Shown here: positions 1 to 7,583 of the stretch, one piece after another
Layout of the letters: each line of letters begins with the position of its first letter
Numbering within the stretch: the stretch's first letter is position 1
Virus record (IMG/VR): IMGVR_UViG_3300044625_000718
Coordinates: 1-25,864 of that record
Direction: 5' to 3' (one strand)
Length of the DNA stretch: 25,864 nucleotides
Source of the DNA: a virus
Position numbers and translations under genes: made by a program
The notes under the pieces: model-generated
The model's database searches: none
What the model saw: only the letters and a program-made list of their open reading frames with translations
Told to the model about the DNA's origin: nothing

Positions 1-1
1 A

Positions 2-316
2 AAATTATTAGAAATGTATACATTGCTCAAAGAAGACAATGATACTGTTTCTGGGCTTGGAGGGGATTTTGTTGTCGAGGATAAAGCAGCTCTTGATTGG
101 AAACAAGTAGGACTATACGAGCCGGATACCCCCACTGAAACAAAACAAACTGAAATTGCATTAAAAGAACTTGAGAGTTTGCTCAATAAATTTGATATGG
201 CTTTAGAAACGTGGCGTAAGAAATATGAAAAACTTGGAGCAAATGATACTGTTTCTAAAGAACAATTAGGTCAGTTTATTGCTAAGACTAGATTAAATTT
301 AACCAGATTAGATTAA
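2..316 (+). CDS. Unknown small phage protein, probably cut at its 5' end by the window edge
   Basis: I do not recognise this protein. The first ATG is at 14 and gives 100 residues. The four codons before it (positions 2-13, K-L-L-E) are open and no ribosome binding site precedes the ATG, so the true start may lie outside the window. The sequence is hydrophilic and acidic at its N-terminal end. Residues 45-75, counted from the ATG, look like an amphipathic, possibly coiled-coil helix (IALKELESLLNKFDMALETW). There is no signal peptide or membrane segment. Its stop codon overlaps the next gene's start by one base (TAATG), so the two are probably translationally coupled and co-transcribed. No function can be assigned from the sequence. 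Confidence 0.75.
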   Translation, partial: KLLEMYTLLKEDNDTVSGLGGDFVVEDKAALDWKQVGLYEPDTPTETKQTEIALKELESLLNKFDMALETWRKKYEKLGANDTVSKEQLGQFIAKTRLNLTRLD

Positions 317-1977
317 TGAATTTTCAACAATTTTATATTTTAAACGAAGGTGGAGCCGGTGGCCATATGGCGCATCCTTTTGATGTAGAAAACGTCAACA
401 CCGGTCAAGATTTAATAGATCTATTTGATAGAACGGTACGCTTTCTTTCTAAAAACCCGGCCCCATTAAAGATAGATGGTGCTAATGCTAGTGTGCGCTT
501 AGTAACTACCTCTGCAGGTACAAAACAATTTGCTCTGTATAGAGGGGCCAAAAAAGATGTAAAAGAAGCAATTACTATAGACAAACTTAAAGAACGTTTT
601 CCAGAGTCTCCGGGTATGGTTAAACTTGGTACTCAAGTTTTAACTATCTTTAACGAGTCTTTACTTAGTTCAATCGAAGAGCTACGTAGGTTAGGTTTAT
701 ACAACGATCCTTTAATGTTTTTTAACACCGAGTTTGTAAGCGGTAGTACAAACGTAATAGGCTATAAGAATAACTTTTTAGCTATACATTTAATTGAAAA
801 GATTGTTGAAAAGAAGAGTTTAATAAAAGGATCTATAAGTTACGCAAGTCAAAAAGTATTATATGATAAAGATATTTTAGAGCAATACGTAAAGAAAGTA
901 AATGCTGTAGCAGAAAAATACAATTTTAAAGTCATACATCAAATACCTGCCCAATTAGTAAACACTCCAGATTTTAATAAAGTTTTACAAAGCACTCTTA
1001 CTATTAATAATGAAAAGAAGACTTTAAAAAATTGGTTAGCACAAGCCATTAACCCTCTCAATAAAATAGTACACTTAAAAACTAATAAAACTGTAGCTGC
1101 AAATAACCAAGGGCTTTATTTAGATGTTATTGAAAGACAAGCCCAATTAGGGGATCTAATTGACGGTAACGATATAAAAGCCGCCACTGATGGTATAGTA
1201 TTTTGGCATGCAACTCGTTTATTGGGTAAAGAAATATTAGATAATGTTACTTCTGAATTAGGTTCCGGTTCCACTCAAGAAGGTATAGTTATTAATTCAA
1301 AAAGCGTTGCCCCGATTATCTTTAAAATAACTGGCGACTTTTTTATACGTAATCAGCTAAGTCCATTTAAGAAAGTTGGCAAACCGCCTAGTAAGATAGC
1401 TGTTATTTACCCGGGTAGATTCCAGCCATTTCATTTAGGGCACGCTTCAGTATATAATAGTTTAAGAAAACAATTTCCAGGGGCAGATGTTATTATAGCT
1501 ACTTCTGATAAAGTCGAACCAATAGATTCTCCTTTTACTTTTGAAGAGCGTAAAAAAATGATTATAGCAAGTAACGTTGATGCTAATGCAGTGCAAAAAG
1601 CAGTCAATCCTTATCTTGCTAGAGAAATACTATCTCAATACGACGCAAGCGGTACTATAGCTATTTTTGCAGTAGGCGCTAAAGATATGACCGGGCCGGA
1701 TGCTCGTTTTAAATTTGGTGTTAAAAAAGACGGTAACCCGACTTACTATCAACCCTTTACAGCTGTTAACGACTGTCTTACTTTAGACAGACATGGCTAT
1801 ATAGTTACCGCCCCTACTATGTCTTTTAAAGTTTTAGGTACACCGATTACCGGTGCATCTGAAGTTAGAGAACTATGGAGAATTTCTAACGCTAATAAAA
1901 GAAAACAAATTATAATAGACCTGTACGGTGCTTTTATACCGGAACTGTATAATTTGTTTACTATTAAAATAAAGTAA
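316..1977 (+). CDS. Ligase-like nucleotidyltransferase fused to NMN-adenylyltransferase-like domain
   Basis: A 553-residue two-domain protein. Residues 1-350 carry the signatures of the covalent nucleotidyltransferase (DNA/RNA ligase) fold: KxDG at K52-G55, an acidic FFNTEF segment at 135-140 in the place of motif III, EGIV at 322-325 (motif IV) and IFKI with K337 (motif V). Residues 360-553 form a cytidylyltransferase-like Rossmann domain: PGRFQPFHLGH at 366-376 contains the HxGH nucleotide-binding motif (H373-H376), and GASEVREL near 513-520 matches the C-terminal ISxTxxR-type motif of NMN adenylyltransferases. The expected activities are AMP transfer to a lysine in the first half, and joining ATP to a mononucleotide such as NMN in the second. 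Related two-part proteins occur in T4-like marine phages from memory, generally without a known role. The start overlaps the upstream stop. The gene ends one base from the oppositely oriented methyltransferase gene. The domain assignments are firm; substrates and biological role are inference. Confidence 0.85.
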   Translation: MNFQQFYILNEGGAGGHMAHPFDVENVNTGQDLIDLFDRTVRFLSKNPAPLKIDGANASVRLVTTSAGTKQFALYRGAKKDVKEAITIDKLKERFPESPGMVKLGTQVLTIFNESLLSSIEELRRLGLYNDPLMFFNTEFVSGSTNVIGYKNNFLAIHLIEKIVEKKSLIKGSISYASQKVLYDKDILEQYVKKVNAVAEKYNFKVIHQIPAQLVNTPDFNKVLQSTLTINNEKKTLKNWLAQAINPLNKIVHLKTNKTVAANNQGLYLDVIERQAQLGDLIDGNDIKAATDGIVFWHATRLLGKEILDNVTSELGSGSTQEGIVINSKSVAPIIFKITGDFFIRNQLSPFKKVGKPPSKIAVIYPGRFQPFHLGHASVYNSLRKQFPGADVIIATSDKVEPIDSPFTFEERKKMIIASNVDANAVQKAVNPYLAREILSQYDASGTIAIFAVGAKDMTGPDARFKFGVKKDGNPTYYQPFTAVNDCLTLDRHGYIVTAPTMSFKVLGTPITGASEVRELWRISNANKRKQIIIDLYGAFIPELYNLFTIKIK

Positions 1978-1978
1978 C

Positions 1979-2518
1979 TCAATAGTAAAAGTCTTCTTTA
2001 ACTACTTCTTGTTTCTTTTTTAAAGCAGCTATACCTTGCCCGTCAGTAATTACTTCAATTAAGTCATAATACTTTAACGACATTTGATAGTCTGAACGAT
2101 TAAAGTCGTGAATAAAAACAATTACATTTTCATCTATAATATCCCAAAGATATTTTGCGCAATATTTTCTTGCTCTACCGTCTATAAGAGCTTTAGTAAA
2201 TTTTAATTTTTTAGTCGCAGGTATGTGGATATAATCTTTAAATTGTTCGTACCTACACGGCTTGGGGTCCGGACTATGGGCAGCTTGATATATTAACTCT
2301 ACATTAGTAATATCATACGCGCTTATTACTTTTTTAAGATTGTTTATCCAATCTATATCGTGCTCTATAGAAATAACATTTTTCACTATACCGGAAAAGT
2401 ATATAGTGCTGTTACCACTACCATATTCGAGCAGTGTATCGTCTCTGTTTAAATATTTTTCTATAAACTTATACTCATGCTCATGCATGAGAGGTCTAAA
2501 AGAGTTAAATTTATTCAT
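1979..2518 (-). CDS. Class I SAM-dependent methyltransferase-like protein
   Basis: A 179-residue protein with the Rossmann-fold methyltransferase motif I, LLEYGSGNSTIYFS (residues 29-42), followed by SIEHD (50-54), where an acidic residue usually contacts the S-adenosylmethionine ribose. A later strand ALIDGRARKYC resembles motif IV/V in this superfamily. It is short, so it is probably a bare catalytic domain without a substrate-recognition module. It lacks a signal peptide and is expected to be cytoplasmic. Its start overlaps the upstream glycosyltransferase stop as ATGA, indicating coupled translation. It is the last gene of the long minus-strand fiber unit. Next to a glycosyltransferase and a sulfotransferase, a sugar or surface-polymer O-methyltransferase is the likeliest role, though the substrate is not visible in the sequence. 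Confidence 0.8.
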   Translation of the reverse strand: MNKFNSFRPLMHEHEYKFIEKYLNRDDTLLEYGSGNSTIYFSGIVKNVISIEHDIDWINNLKKVISAYDITNVELIYQAAHSPDPKPCRYEQFKDYIHIPATKKLKFTKALIDGRARKYCAKYLWDIIDENVIVFIHDFNRSDYQMSLKYYDLIEVITDGQGIAALKKKQEVVKEDFYY

Positions 2519-4113
2519 CGGTTATTTTCGTATATATCCATTACTTCCTTCACAACAGTATCGACATCTGGTAGATATTCAAGTACTGTCTTTTCTTTTG
2601 GAATAAAATCAATAGTATCGTGTTTAAACTCTGTATGACGAACTTCAAGATCGTCTAAGAGAAGATTCTTACGAAGTGCTTTTGTTTTATAATACTGAGT
2701 ACCATTACGGAATGGTAAAATATGGTCCTCGTGTTTGCAAGTAGGGAATGTAACAATCCAGTTATCAAACGCTCCCGCAACATGTAAAGGAGATGAATCA
2801 TTAGTTACTAAGCACCTTGAAAGGGAGATAAGAGCAAAAAGCTGACCGAGTGTGGTAAGATCTCTAAGATCGTAACCGTCTTCCGGCACTTTAACCGGCA
2901 AATACCCTTGCTTTTCATCAATAGTTCTACCGATTAGTACTACGGTAAGTTTTTCTGAGAGTTTGTTAACAATATCCTGCCACCAATCAATTGGTAGGGT
3001 CTTTGAAGGCCACCATCTGCCTGCGTGAACAATTACAGTAGGTTTATCAGGATTTTTATTTTTAAACAAATCAATTACATAAGAAACGTCTTCAGTGTCT
3101 AGTTTTAATTGAATAGTTTTATCCTTATTAGGAATCGTTCTCTTAATCATGGACATCGAAGCAAAATCAGTAGGATGAAAAAGCACGTGGGACAATTTAT
3201 GCTCAGATTGCTCTTCATCCGGGCAGGTATGCATTGTTATTAATGCATCATTTATTCCTTTCCATTGATCGTAGTTAATTACCGGACAACTAAGATGTTC
3301 AAATAGTCTCGGAAAGTGAGTCACAACTGTAATGTTTGTGTCTGGATATAATTTTTGTACGTATCGTATAGCGGGCTCTGAACAGAGCTGGTCTCCTAGC
3401 CCTGCGGTTACCGAGATTAAAATATTACGCTTATATTTATATCCTTCTTGTTTGTCTTTTTCCCATTGTTCAATATCTTTAAGAATAACATCCATTTGTA
3501 TATTCTTTGGGGCCCCAGCATAATGTACTATATAAGAATTTAAACGAGAGATTCCACAAAATTTATCAAGAATGTCCATACGATTAAAATCATAATGCAA
3601 ATCATGCATTTCAATCTTATCGTTTAAAATTCTAAGATTAATATAGGGTTGATCTGTCTCAACAAAATCAACCCCTTTAGGAAGTCTAAAGATTTGTTTA
3701 TGTATACGTGAGATAACCATTACCCCGGAATTGTAAAATTTGCCGCCCCATTTTTTTAGCGGTTCATTATAATATTCTGAAGCTTGTTCAAGGTACTCAA
3801 AACGCGGAGCGTACCGGCCTTCGTTAAGCATACCTAGTTTATTTTCAGGTACAATTTTAAGAAGATCGGGGCAATCTTCTCTAATTAAAATATCAATATC
3901 GAAGTAGATGATTCGTTTATATTGATTTAAAAGTTCAGCTATGAGAAATTTATTCCACTTCTGAGTGATATAATATTTGTTAAATTCGGCAATATTTAAA
4001 AAATCAGCACCAATTTTTTCGGCGTAGTTTTTAATAGAAGGCAAAGTAATCTTTGCAACTTCGTTATAGTAATCCCCAATTGAGATGGTTAAAACTAGGC
4101 TCTCTTTTTTCAT
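2515..4113 (-). CDS. Two-domain glycosyltransferase (GT8-like N-terminus, GT9-like C-terminus)
   Basis: A 532-residue fusion. Residues 5-205 look like a GT-A enzyme of the GT8/glycogenin type: the metal-binding DxD lies in YFDIDILI (D72, D74), with FYNSGVMV at 126-133 and HYAGAPKN at 197-204, matching that family's NAGV and HF-G-KPW regions. Residues 230-470 look like GT-B family 9 (heptosyltransferase-like): GLGD at 238-241, HAGRWWPSKTLPIDWW at 363-378, and the donor-binding VTNDSSPLHVAGA at 436-448. Two transferases in one chain suggest sequential addition of two sugars. The start ATG at 4113 lies 50 bases inside the end of the sulfotransferase gene; an AAAGAGA element just upstream could be a ribosome binding site, and no later Met would preserve the first beta strand. 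The acceptor is unknown: virion fiber or host surface polysaccharide. Confidence 0.88.
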   Translation of the reverse strand: MKKESLVLTISIGDYYNEVAKITLPSIKNYAEKIGADFLNIAEFNKYYITQKWNKFLIAELLNQYKRIIYFDIDILIREDCPDLLKIVPENKLGMLNEGRYAPRFEYLEQASEYYNEPLKKWGGKFYNSGVMVISRIHKQIFRLPKGVDFVETDQPYINLRILNDKIEMHDLHYDFNRMDILDKFCGISRLNSYIVHYAGAPKNIQMDVILKDIEQWEKDKQEGYKYKRNILISVTAGLGDQLCSEPAIRYVQKLYPDTNITVVTHFPRLFEHLSCPVINYDQWKGINDALITMHTCPDEEQSEHKLSHVLFHPTDFASMSMIKRTIPNKDKTIQLKLDTEDVSYVIDLFKNKNPDKPTVIVHAGRWWPSKTLPIDWWQDIVNKLSEKLTVVLIGRTIDEKQGYLPVKVPEDGYDLRDLTTLGQLFALISLSRCLVTNDSSPLHVAGAFDNWIVTFPTCKHEDHILPFRNGTQYYKTKALRKNLLLDDLEVRHTEFKHDTIDFIPKEKTVLEYLPDVDTVVKEVMDIYENNR

Positions 4114-4843
4114 AGTTCTCTTTAAGTTTATATGAAGTTAAAGCTTTTTCAATCTCAACAATTAACTTTTCTGACATAATTTCTTTATACCCACCGATTT
4201 TTCCTTTAACAGGGCCAAAATTAGGTAAGGATTTATCCTGAACATCGGGAATATTTGCTGCAATTTTCTTTTCAATCCAATTTTCAATTTTTTGTTTAAG
4301 AAAAGAATAATTTGTAAGCATATCTTCGTAATCAACTACAAGCATTTTATCTTTATACTTTAACCAACCATTAGTATGCAAAAACCAGCGATGAACATAA
4401 CTTTCTGGTTCAATGATAATATGCGGATCGGGTACATATGGTTTAAAAAAATTAAAACCAATAGTGCCAGGTTTACTAAATACCCATTCTTCAAATGACG
4501 GAAAATTCTTTATTTCCGTAGAATGTAAAAATTTGTAGTAGCTGTTTAACACATCTTTAATATCTCGCTTAACATAAATAACTTTATATTTGGTAAACAA
4601 AAATTCTAAATAGTCTTCCATAAACTCAACTTGATGATGGGACTTGTTTACTGAATCTACAAAATATGCGTTAGATATAATATGTTTGTATGTATTATGT
4701 TTATAGTCTTTTAAATTAAACTCGAGAGCTTTTGAGGTAAAACCGATAGTAGTAAACTGTCCTTTCTTATCATGGTTTATACAATTAATTAATAAATGCG
4801 TACCAGATCGCTCGTGTGTTATAACAATTACCGGTTTAACCAT
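4064..4843 (-). CDS. PAPS-dependent sulfotransferase-like protein
   Basis: A 259-residue protein with both PAPS-binding signatures of the sulfotransferase superfamily. The 5'-phosphosulfate loop is THERSGTHLLIN near residues 9-20. The 3'-phosphate-binding segment is VKRDIKDVLNSYYKF at 91-105, with R93 and S101 at the expected positions. NKSHH at 66-70 resembles the K-x-H stretch that contributes to catalysis in cytosolic sulfotransferases, and MLVVDYEDML is the usual conserved strand and acidic turn. There is no signal peptide, so it should act in the host cytoplasm using host PAPS. It starts two bases after the RCC1-type gene ends (TAATAATG) and overlaps the glycosyltransferase start. Its place in the fiber unit suggests that the acceptor is a glycan or a Tyr/Ser of the virion fiber; this is inference. 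Confidence 0.87.
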   Translation of the reverse strand: MVKPVIVITHERSGTHLLINCINHDKKGQFTTIGFTSKALEFNLKDYKHNTYKHIISNAYFVDSVNKSHHQVEFMEDYLEFLFTKYKVIYVKRDIKDVLNSYYKFLHSTEIKNFPSFEEWVFSKPGTIGFNFFKPYVPDPHIIIEPESYVHRWFLHTNGWLKYKDKMLVVDYEDMLTNYSFLKQKIENWIEKKIAANIPDVQDKSLPNFGPVKGKIGGYKEIMSEKLIVEIEKALTSYKLKENYEKREPSFNHLNWGLL

Positions 4844-4845
4844 TA

Positions 4846-7059
4846 TTAAATATTATAAACTCTTACCGGTGTAAGTACAACTACATTTTCAGGCTGAATT
4901 GGCAATTGCCCGGAATCATTTCGGCCCCAACCCCAAACTTTTCCATTTTTATCTATAGCTATTGTAGAATTATTAATTGCAGCTATTTTGCAAAATGTTT
5001 TATTAGCCCCTACAACACTGACAGGGGTGTTTCGCTGAGTTGATGTATTGTCGCCAAGTTGTCCGTAAAGATTATAACCCCAGCCCCATGCTTTTCCGTA
5101 TCTGTCTATAGCTACAGAATGGCCAAAGCCGCCTGCTATTTCACAAAATGTTTTAACCGCCCCTTGAACACTAAATACATCATCGTCTCTATCATCCCAA
5201 TTGGTATTTCCAACTTGCCCAAAGTCATTATATCCCCACCCCCAACACCTTCCACGTAAATCAATAGCAAGTCCATGATCAGAACCTGCGGCTATTTTAC
5301 AGAAAGTACGATTAGTTAATGCAACAGAGATAGGCGTATTCACGGATACAAGGGCATCTACATCTCTAGCCAATTTTCCGCCAGCATTATCTCCCCACCC
5401 CCACAGTCTACCTGTACTTCTTAAAGCAAGAGAAAATTGAGTTCCTGCTGCTACTTGACAAAATGTTTTTATTGCCCCAAGTACGCTTACAGGGGTATTC
5501 CGCGAGACCGTTGAATTATTTCCAAGGGCTCCAAACGTATTATTTCCCCACGCCCAAGCTCTGCCGTTTTTATCTATAGCTAAAGAATGAGCGTTTCCGC
5601 AATCTATTTGACAAAATGTTTTAGCGGCCCCAAGAATGCTAACAGGGGTATTTCGCTGAGTGGTAGAATTATCTCCAATTCTGCCGTTTGTATTTAAGCC
5701 CCAACCCCAAAGTCTACCGGTATTAGCAATCGCCAAGGTCCAACCTCCGCCGCTTGCTACTTTACAGAAAGTTTTATTAACCCCTGCGAGGTTAATTGGA
5801 GTATATCTAGCAGTAGTTGTATTGTCTCCGATAAAACCAGATGTATTGACGCCCCAAGACCATATTTTGCCAACTCTATCTATCATTATCGAAAATCCAC
5901 CACCAATATTAACTTGACAAAAAGTTTTATTTGCCCCTAAAACTATACTTTTTGGTGTTCGTACAAGAGCAGATAAGTTTGCTCCTAATTGACCTTGGTC
6001 GTTCGGGCCCCAAGCCCAGGTATTGTTATTTTTATCGATCGCTAAAGCATGTTGATTACCAGCAGCAATTTGACAAAATGTCTTTATGGCCCCAGCTACG
6101 CTAACCGGCGTGTTTCTAGCTGTAACAGAATTATCCCCAAGAAGTCCGGTTGTATTAAATCCCCAACCCCAAGCTCTACCGTTTTTATCAAGAGCAAGAG
6201 TCTGTCCGTTACTAAGACTTATTTTACAAAATGTTTTAACTGCCCCTGCTAAACTGACCGGTGTTAATTGTTGAACGTTTGCACCATTTCCAAGCTGACC
6301 GCTATTATTAAAGCCCCAAGACCAAATTCTACCATTTTTATCAATTGCTGCACTAGTAGCGTTCCCTGCAGCTATTTCACAAAATGTTTTAACTACACCC
6401 AAAACACTTACAGGGGTAAGAGAGCTAACAGTTGAATTTCTCCCAAGACGTCCATCACCCCCGTTGCCCCACGCCCATGCGCGTCCGTTTTTATCAATAG
6501 CTAAACTCCATGCATTTCCTGCTGCTATTTTGCAAAACGTTTTAACCGCGCCTAGGACGCTTACTGGAGTTCTTTTGCTAACAATTGTATTATCACCGAG
6601 GCGACCGTTGGCACCATCACCCCATGCCCATGCACGTCCAGTATGAGTCAGAGCTAAAGAATGGTTGCCAAGGCTTGCTGCTATATGGCAAAACGTTTTT
6701 ACTCCTCCAAGAATACTTACTGGTGTGAGTCGCTGGGTAATTGTATTATCTCCTACTTCGCCAGAAATATTTCTACCCCAACCCCATGCTCTACCGTTTT
6801 TATCTATAGCTAAAGAAAAATTGGCCCCTGCACTTATTTTGCAAAATGTTTTTACTGCCCCTAAAACACTTACAGGAGTTGACCTGTTGGCTGCCACCCC
6901 GGACACATTAATACCAAGTTGACCGAAGTTATTGTATCCCCAGCTCCATGCTCGACCGCTTTGTACAGACAAAGAAAAGAGTCCGCCCGCGGCAACAAGA
7001 TCAGTTATCGCTGTAGCTCCTGCTTTTCTTCGTAACACCGTGCTAAATACTAAACTCAT
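4846..7059 (-). CDS. RCC1-type beta-propeller protein with 14 blades
   Basis: A 737-residue protein built almost entirely from RCC1-like repeats of about 52 residues. Each repeat has the form W-x-WG-x-N-x-x-G-x-LG ... TPVSV-x-GA-x-KTFC-x-IAAG-x-x-x-x-x-AIDKNG. Counting the W-x-WG element gives 14 repeats, which would make two seven-bladed propellers. The KTFC (once RTFC) element occurs 13 times. A short leader (residues 1-20) precedes the first blade and the last blade ends at the C-terminus. There is no signal peptide or membrane segment. Eukaryotic RCC1 is a chromatin exchange factor, but phage versions are simply repeat scaffolds and no such activity should be assumed. It lies seven bases after the fiber-associated gene in the same unit, so I infer a receptor-binding or fiber-tip structural role. 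Confidence 0.88.
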   Translation of the reverse strand: MSLVFSTVLRRKAGATAITDLVAAGGLFSLSVQSGRAWSWGYNNFGQLGINVSGVAANRSTPVSVLGAVKTFCKISAGANFSLAIDKNGRAWGWGRNISGEVGDNTITQRLTPVSILGGVKTFCHIAASLGNHSLALTHTGRAWAWGDGANGRLGDNTIVSKRTPVSVLGAVKTFCKIAAGNAWSLAIDKNGRAWAWGNGGDGRLGRNSTVSSLTPVSVLGVVKTFCEIAAGNATSAAIDKNGRIWSWGFNNSGQLGNGANVQQLTPVSLAGAVKTFCKISLSNGQTLALDKNGRAWGWGFNTTGLLGDNSVTARNTPVSVAGAIKTFCQIAAGNQHALAIDKNNNTWAWGPNDQGQLGANLSALVRTPKSIVLGANKTFCQVNIGGGFSIMIDRVGKIWSWGVNTSGFIGDNTTTARYTPINLAGVNKTFCKVASGGGWTLAIANTGRLWGWGLNTNGRIGDNSTTQRNTPVSILGAAKTFCQIDCGNAHSLAIDKNGRAWAWGNNTFGALGNNSTVSRNTPVSVLGAIKTFCQVAAGTQFSLALRSTGRLWGWGDNAGGKLARDVDALVSVNTPISVALTNRTFCKIAAGSDHGLAIDLRGRCWGWGYNDFGQVGNTNWDDRDDDVFSVQGAVKTFCEIAGGFGHSVAIDRYGKAWGWGYNLYGQLGDNTSTQRNTPVSVVGANKTFCKIAAINNSTIAIDKNGKVWGWGRNDSGQLPIQPENVVVLTPVRVYNI

Positions 7060-7066
7060 AACTTAA

Positions 7067-7576
7067 TTATAATGTTACGGCAAGCGTAAAAATGTCATTT
7101 ACTTGTTGTTCAGTTAAATTTAAATTTGTTGCCATCATATTAACAAGAGGGTGCTCTTTTTTAATTTCTAAAGCGTACTCCCACTCTGCATAAGCAATTT
7201 CTTTTTGAGTGGGGTCGGTAATTGCATTAATTTGGGAATCTATTATAGATGGCATTATACCAGTTAAAATTAATGCAATTCTTAATTGTCTAGGAGTACA
7301 ACTATCCGGGGGCTGTGGGAGTCTATCGTTAATTTCTTGTTGGGATAAATTTCTAACATATGATTCTTCGATCCATTTATAATTAGACAAATCTGCAAAA
7401 GATCTACGCTCTAGAGTTTGAGTTTGAGAATTGTAAACGGGATCTGACCGTCTCTCTATTTCGAGCTCAACTAAATAGTCTGGCAAAGTCCCGGGTTCTC
7501 CATCTACAAGATAACGTCCTTGCCTGATTGGTCCTTCTCTTTGCTGAGTATTTAAATTATATAGAAATGTTTCCAT
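7067..7576 (-). CDS. Fiber-associated small phage protein (tail-fiber hinge or assembly type)
   Basis: A 169-residue protein. The C-terminal half, from CTPRQLRIALILTGIMPSI through AEWEYALEIKKEHPLV to the final LTEQQVNDIF helix, matches a pattern found in many tailed phages next to tail fiber genes: CTxxQxRLAL, then a short acidic linker, an xxWExA helix and HPLV. Family members are usually annotated as hypothetical or XkdW-like. Whether they are assembly chaperones or virion parts is not settled as far as I know. The N-terminal half (residues 1-85) is less familiar and contains charged, glycine-rich turns. It starts seven bases after the giant fiber stop, with no Shine-Dalgarno. The same short leader (TAATTAA-x-TTATG) precedes the next gene. 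Confidence 0.75.
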   Translation of the reverse strand: METFLYNLNTQQREGPIRQGRYLVDGEPGTLPDYLVELEIERRSDPVYNSQTQTLERRSFADLSNYKWIEESYVRNLSQQEINDRLPQPPDSCTPRQLRIALILTGIMPSIIDSQINAITDPTQKEIAYAEWEYALEIKKEHPLVNMMATNLNLTEQQVNDIFTLAVTL

Positions 7577-7583
7577 AAATTAA

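Noticed and set aside
1797-1982. Minus-strand open frame of 61 residues antisense to the end of the ligase/NMNAT gene.
   Set aside because: It lies inside a well-supported gene, has no start signal and shows no recognisable features.
5059-6922. Open frames on the plus strand opposite the RCC1-type gene.
   Set aside because: They mirror its repeated codons, are proline-rich shadows and lack start signals. The minus-strand frame has clear propeller repeats.
4846-7059. RCC1 repeats as evidence of eukaryotic origin or chromatin function.
   Set aside because: RCC1-like repeats are widespread in phages and bacteria as structural scaffolds, and the neighbouring genes are all phage virion genes.
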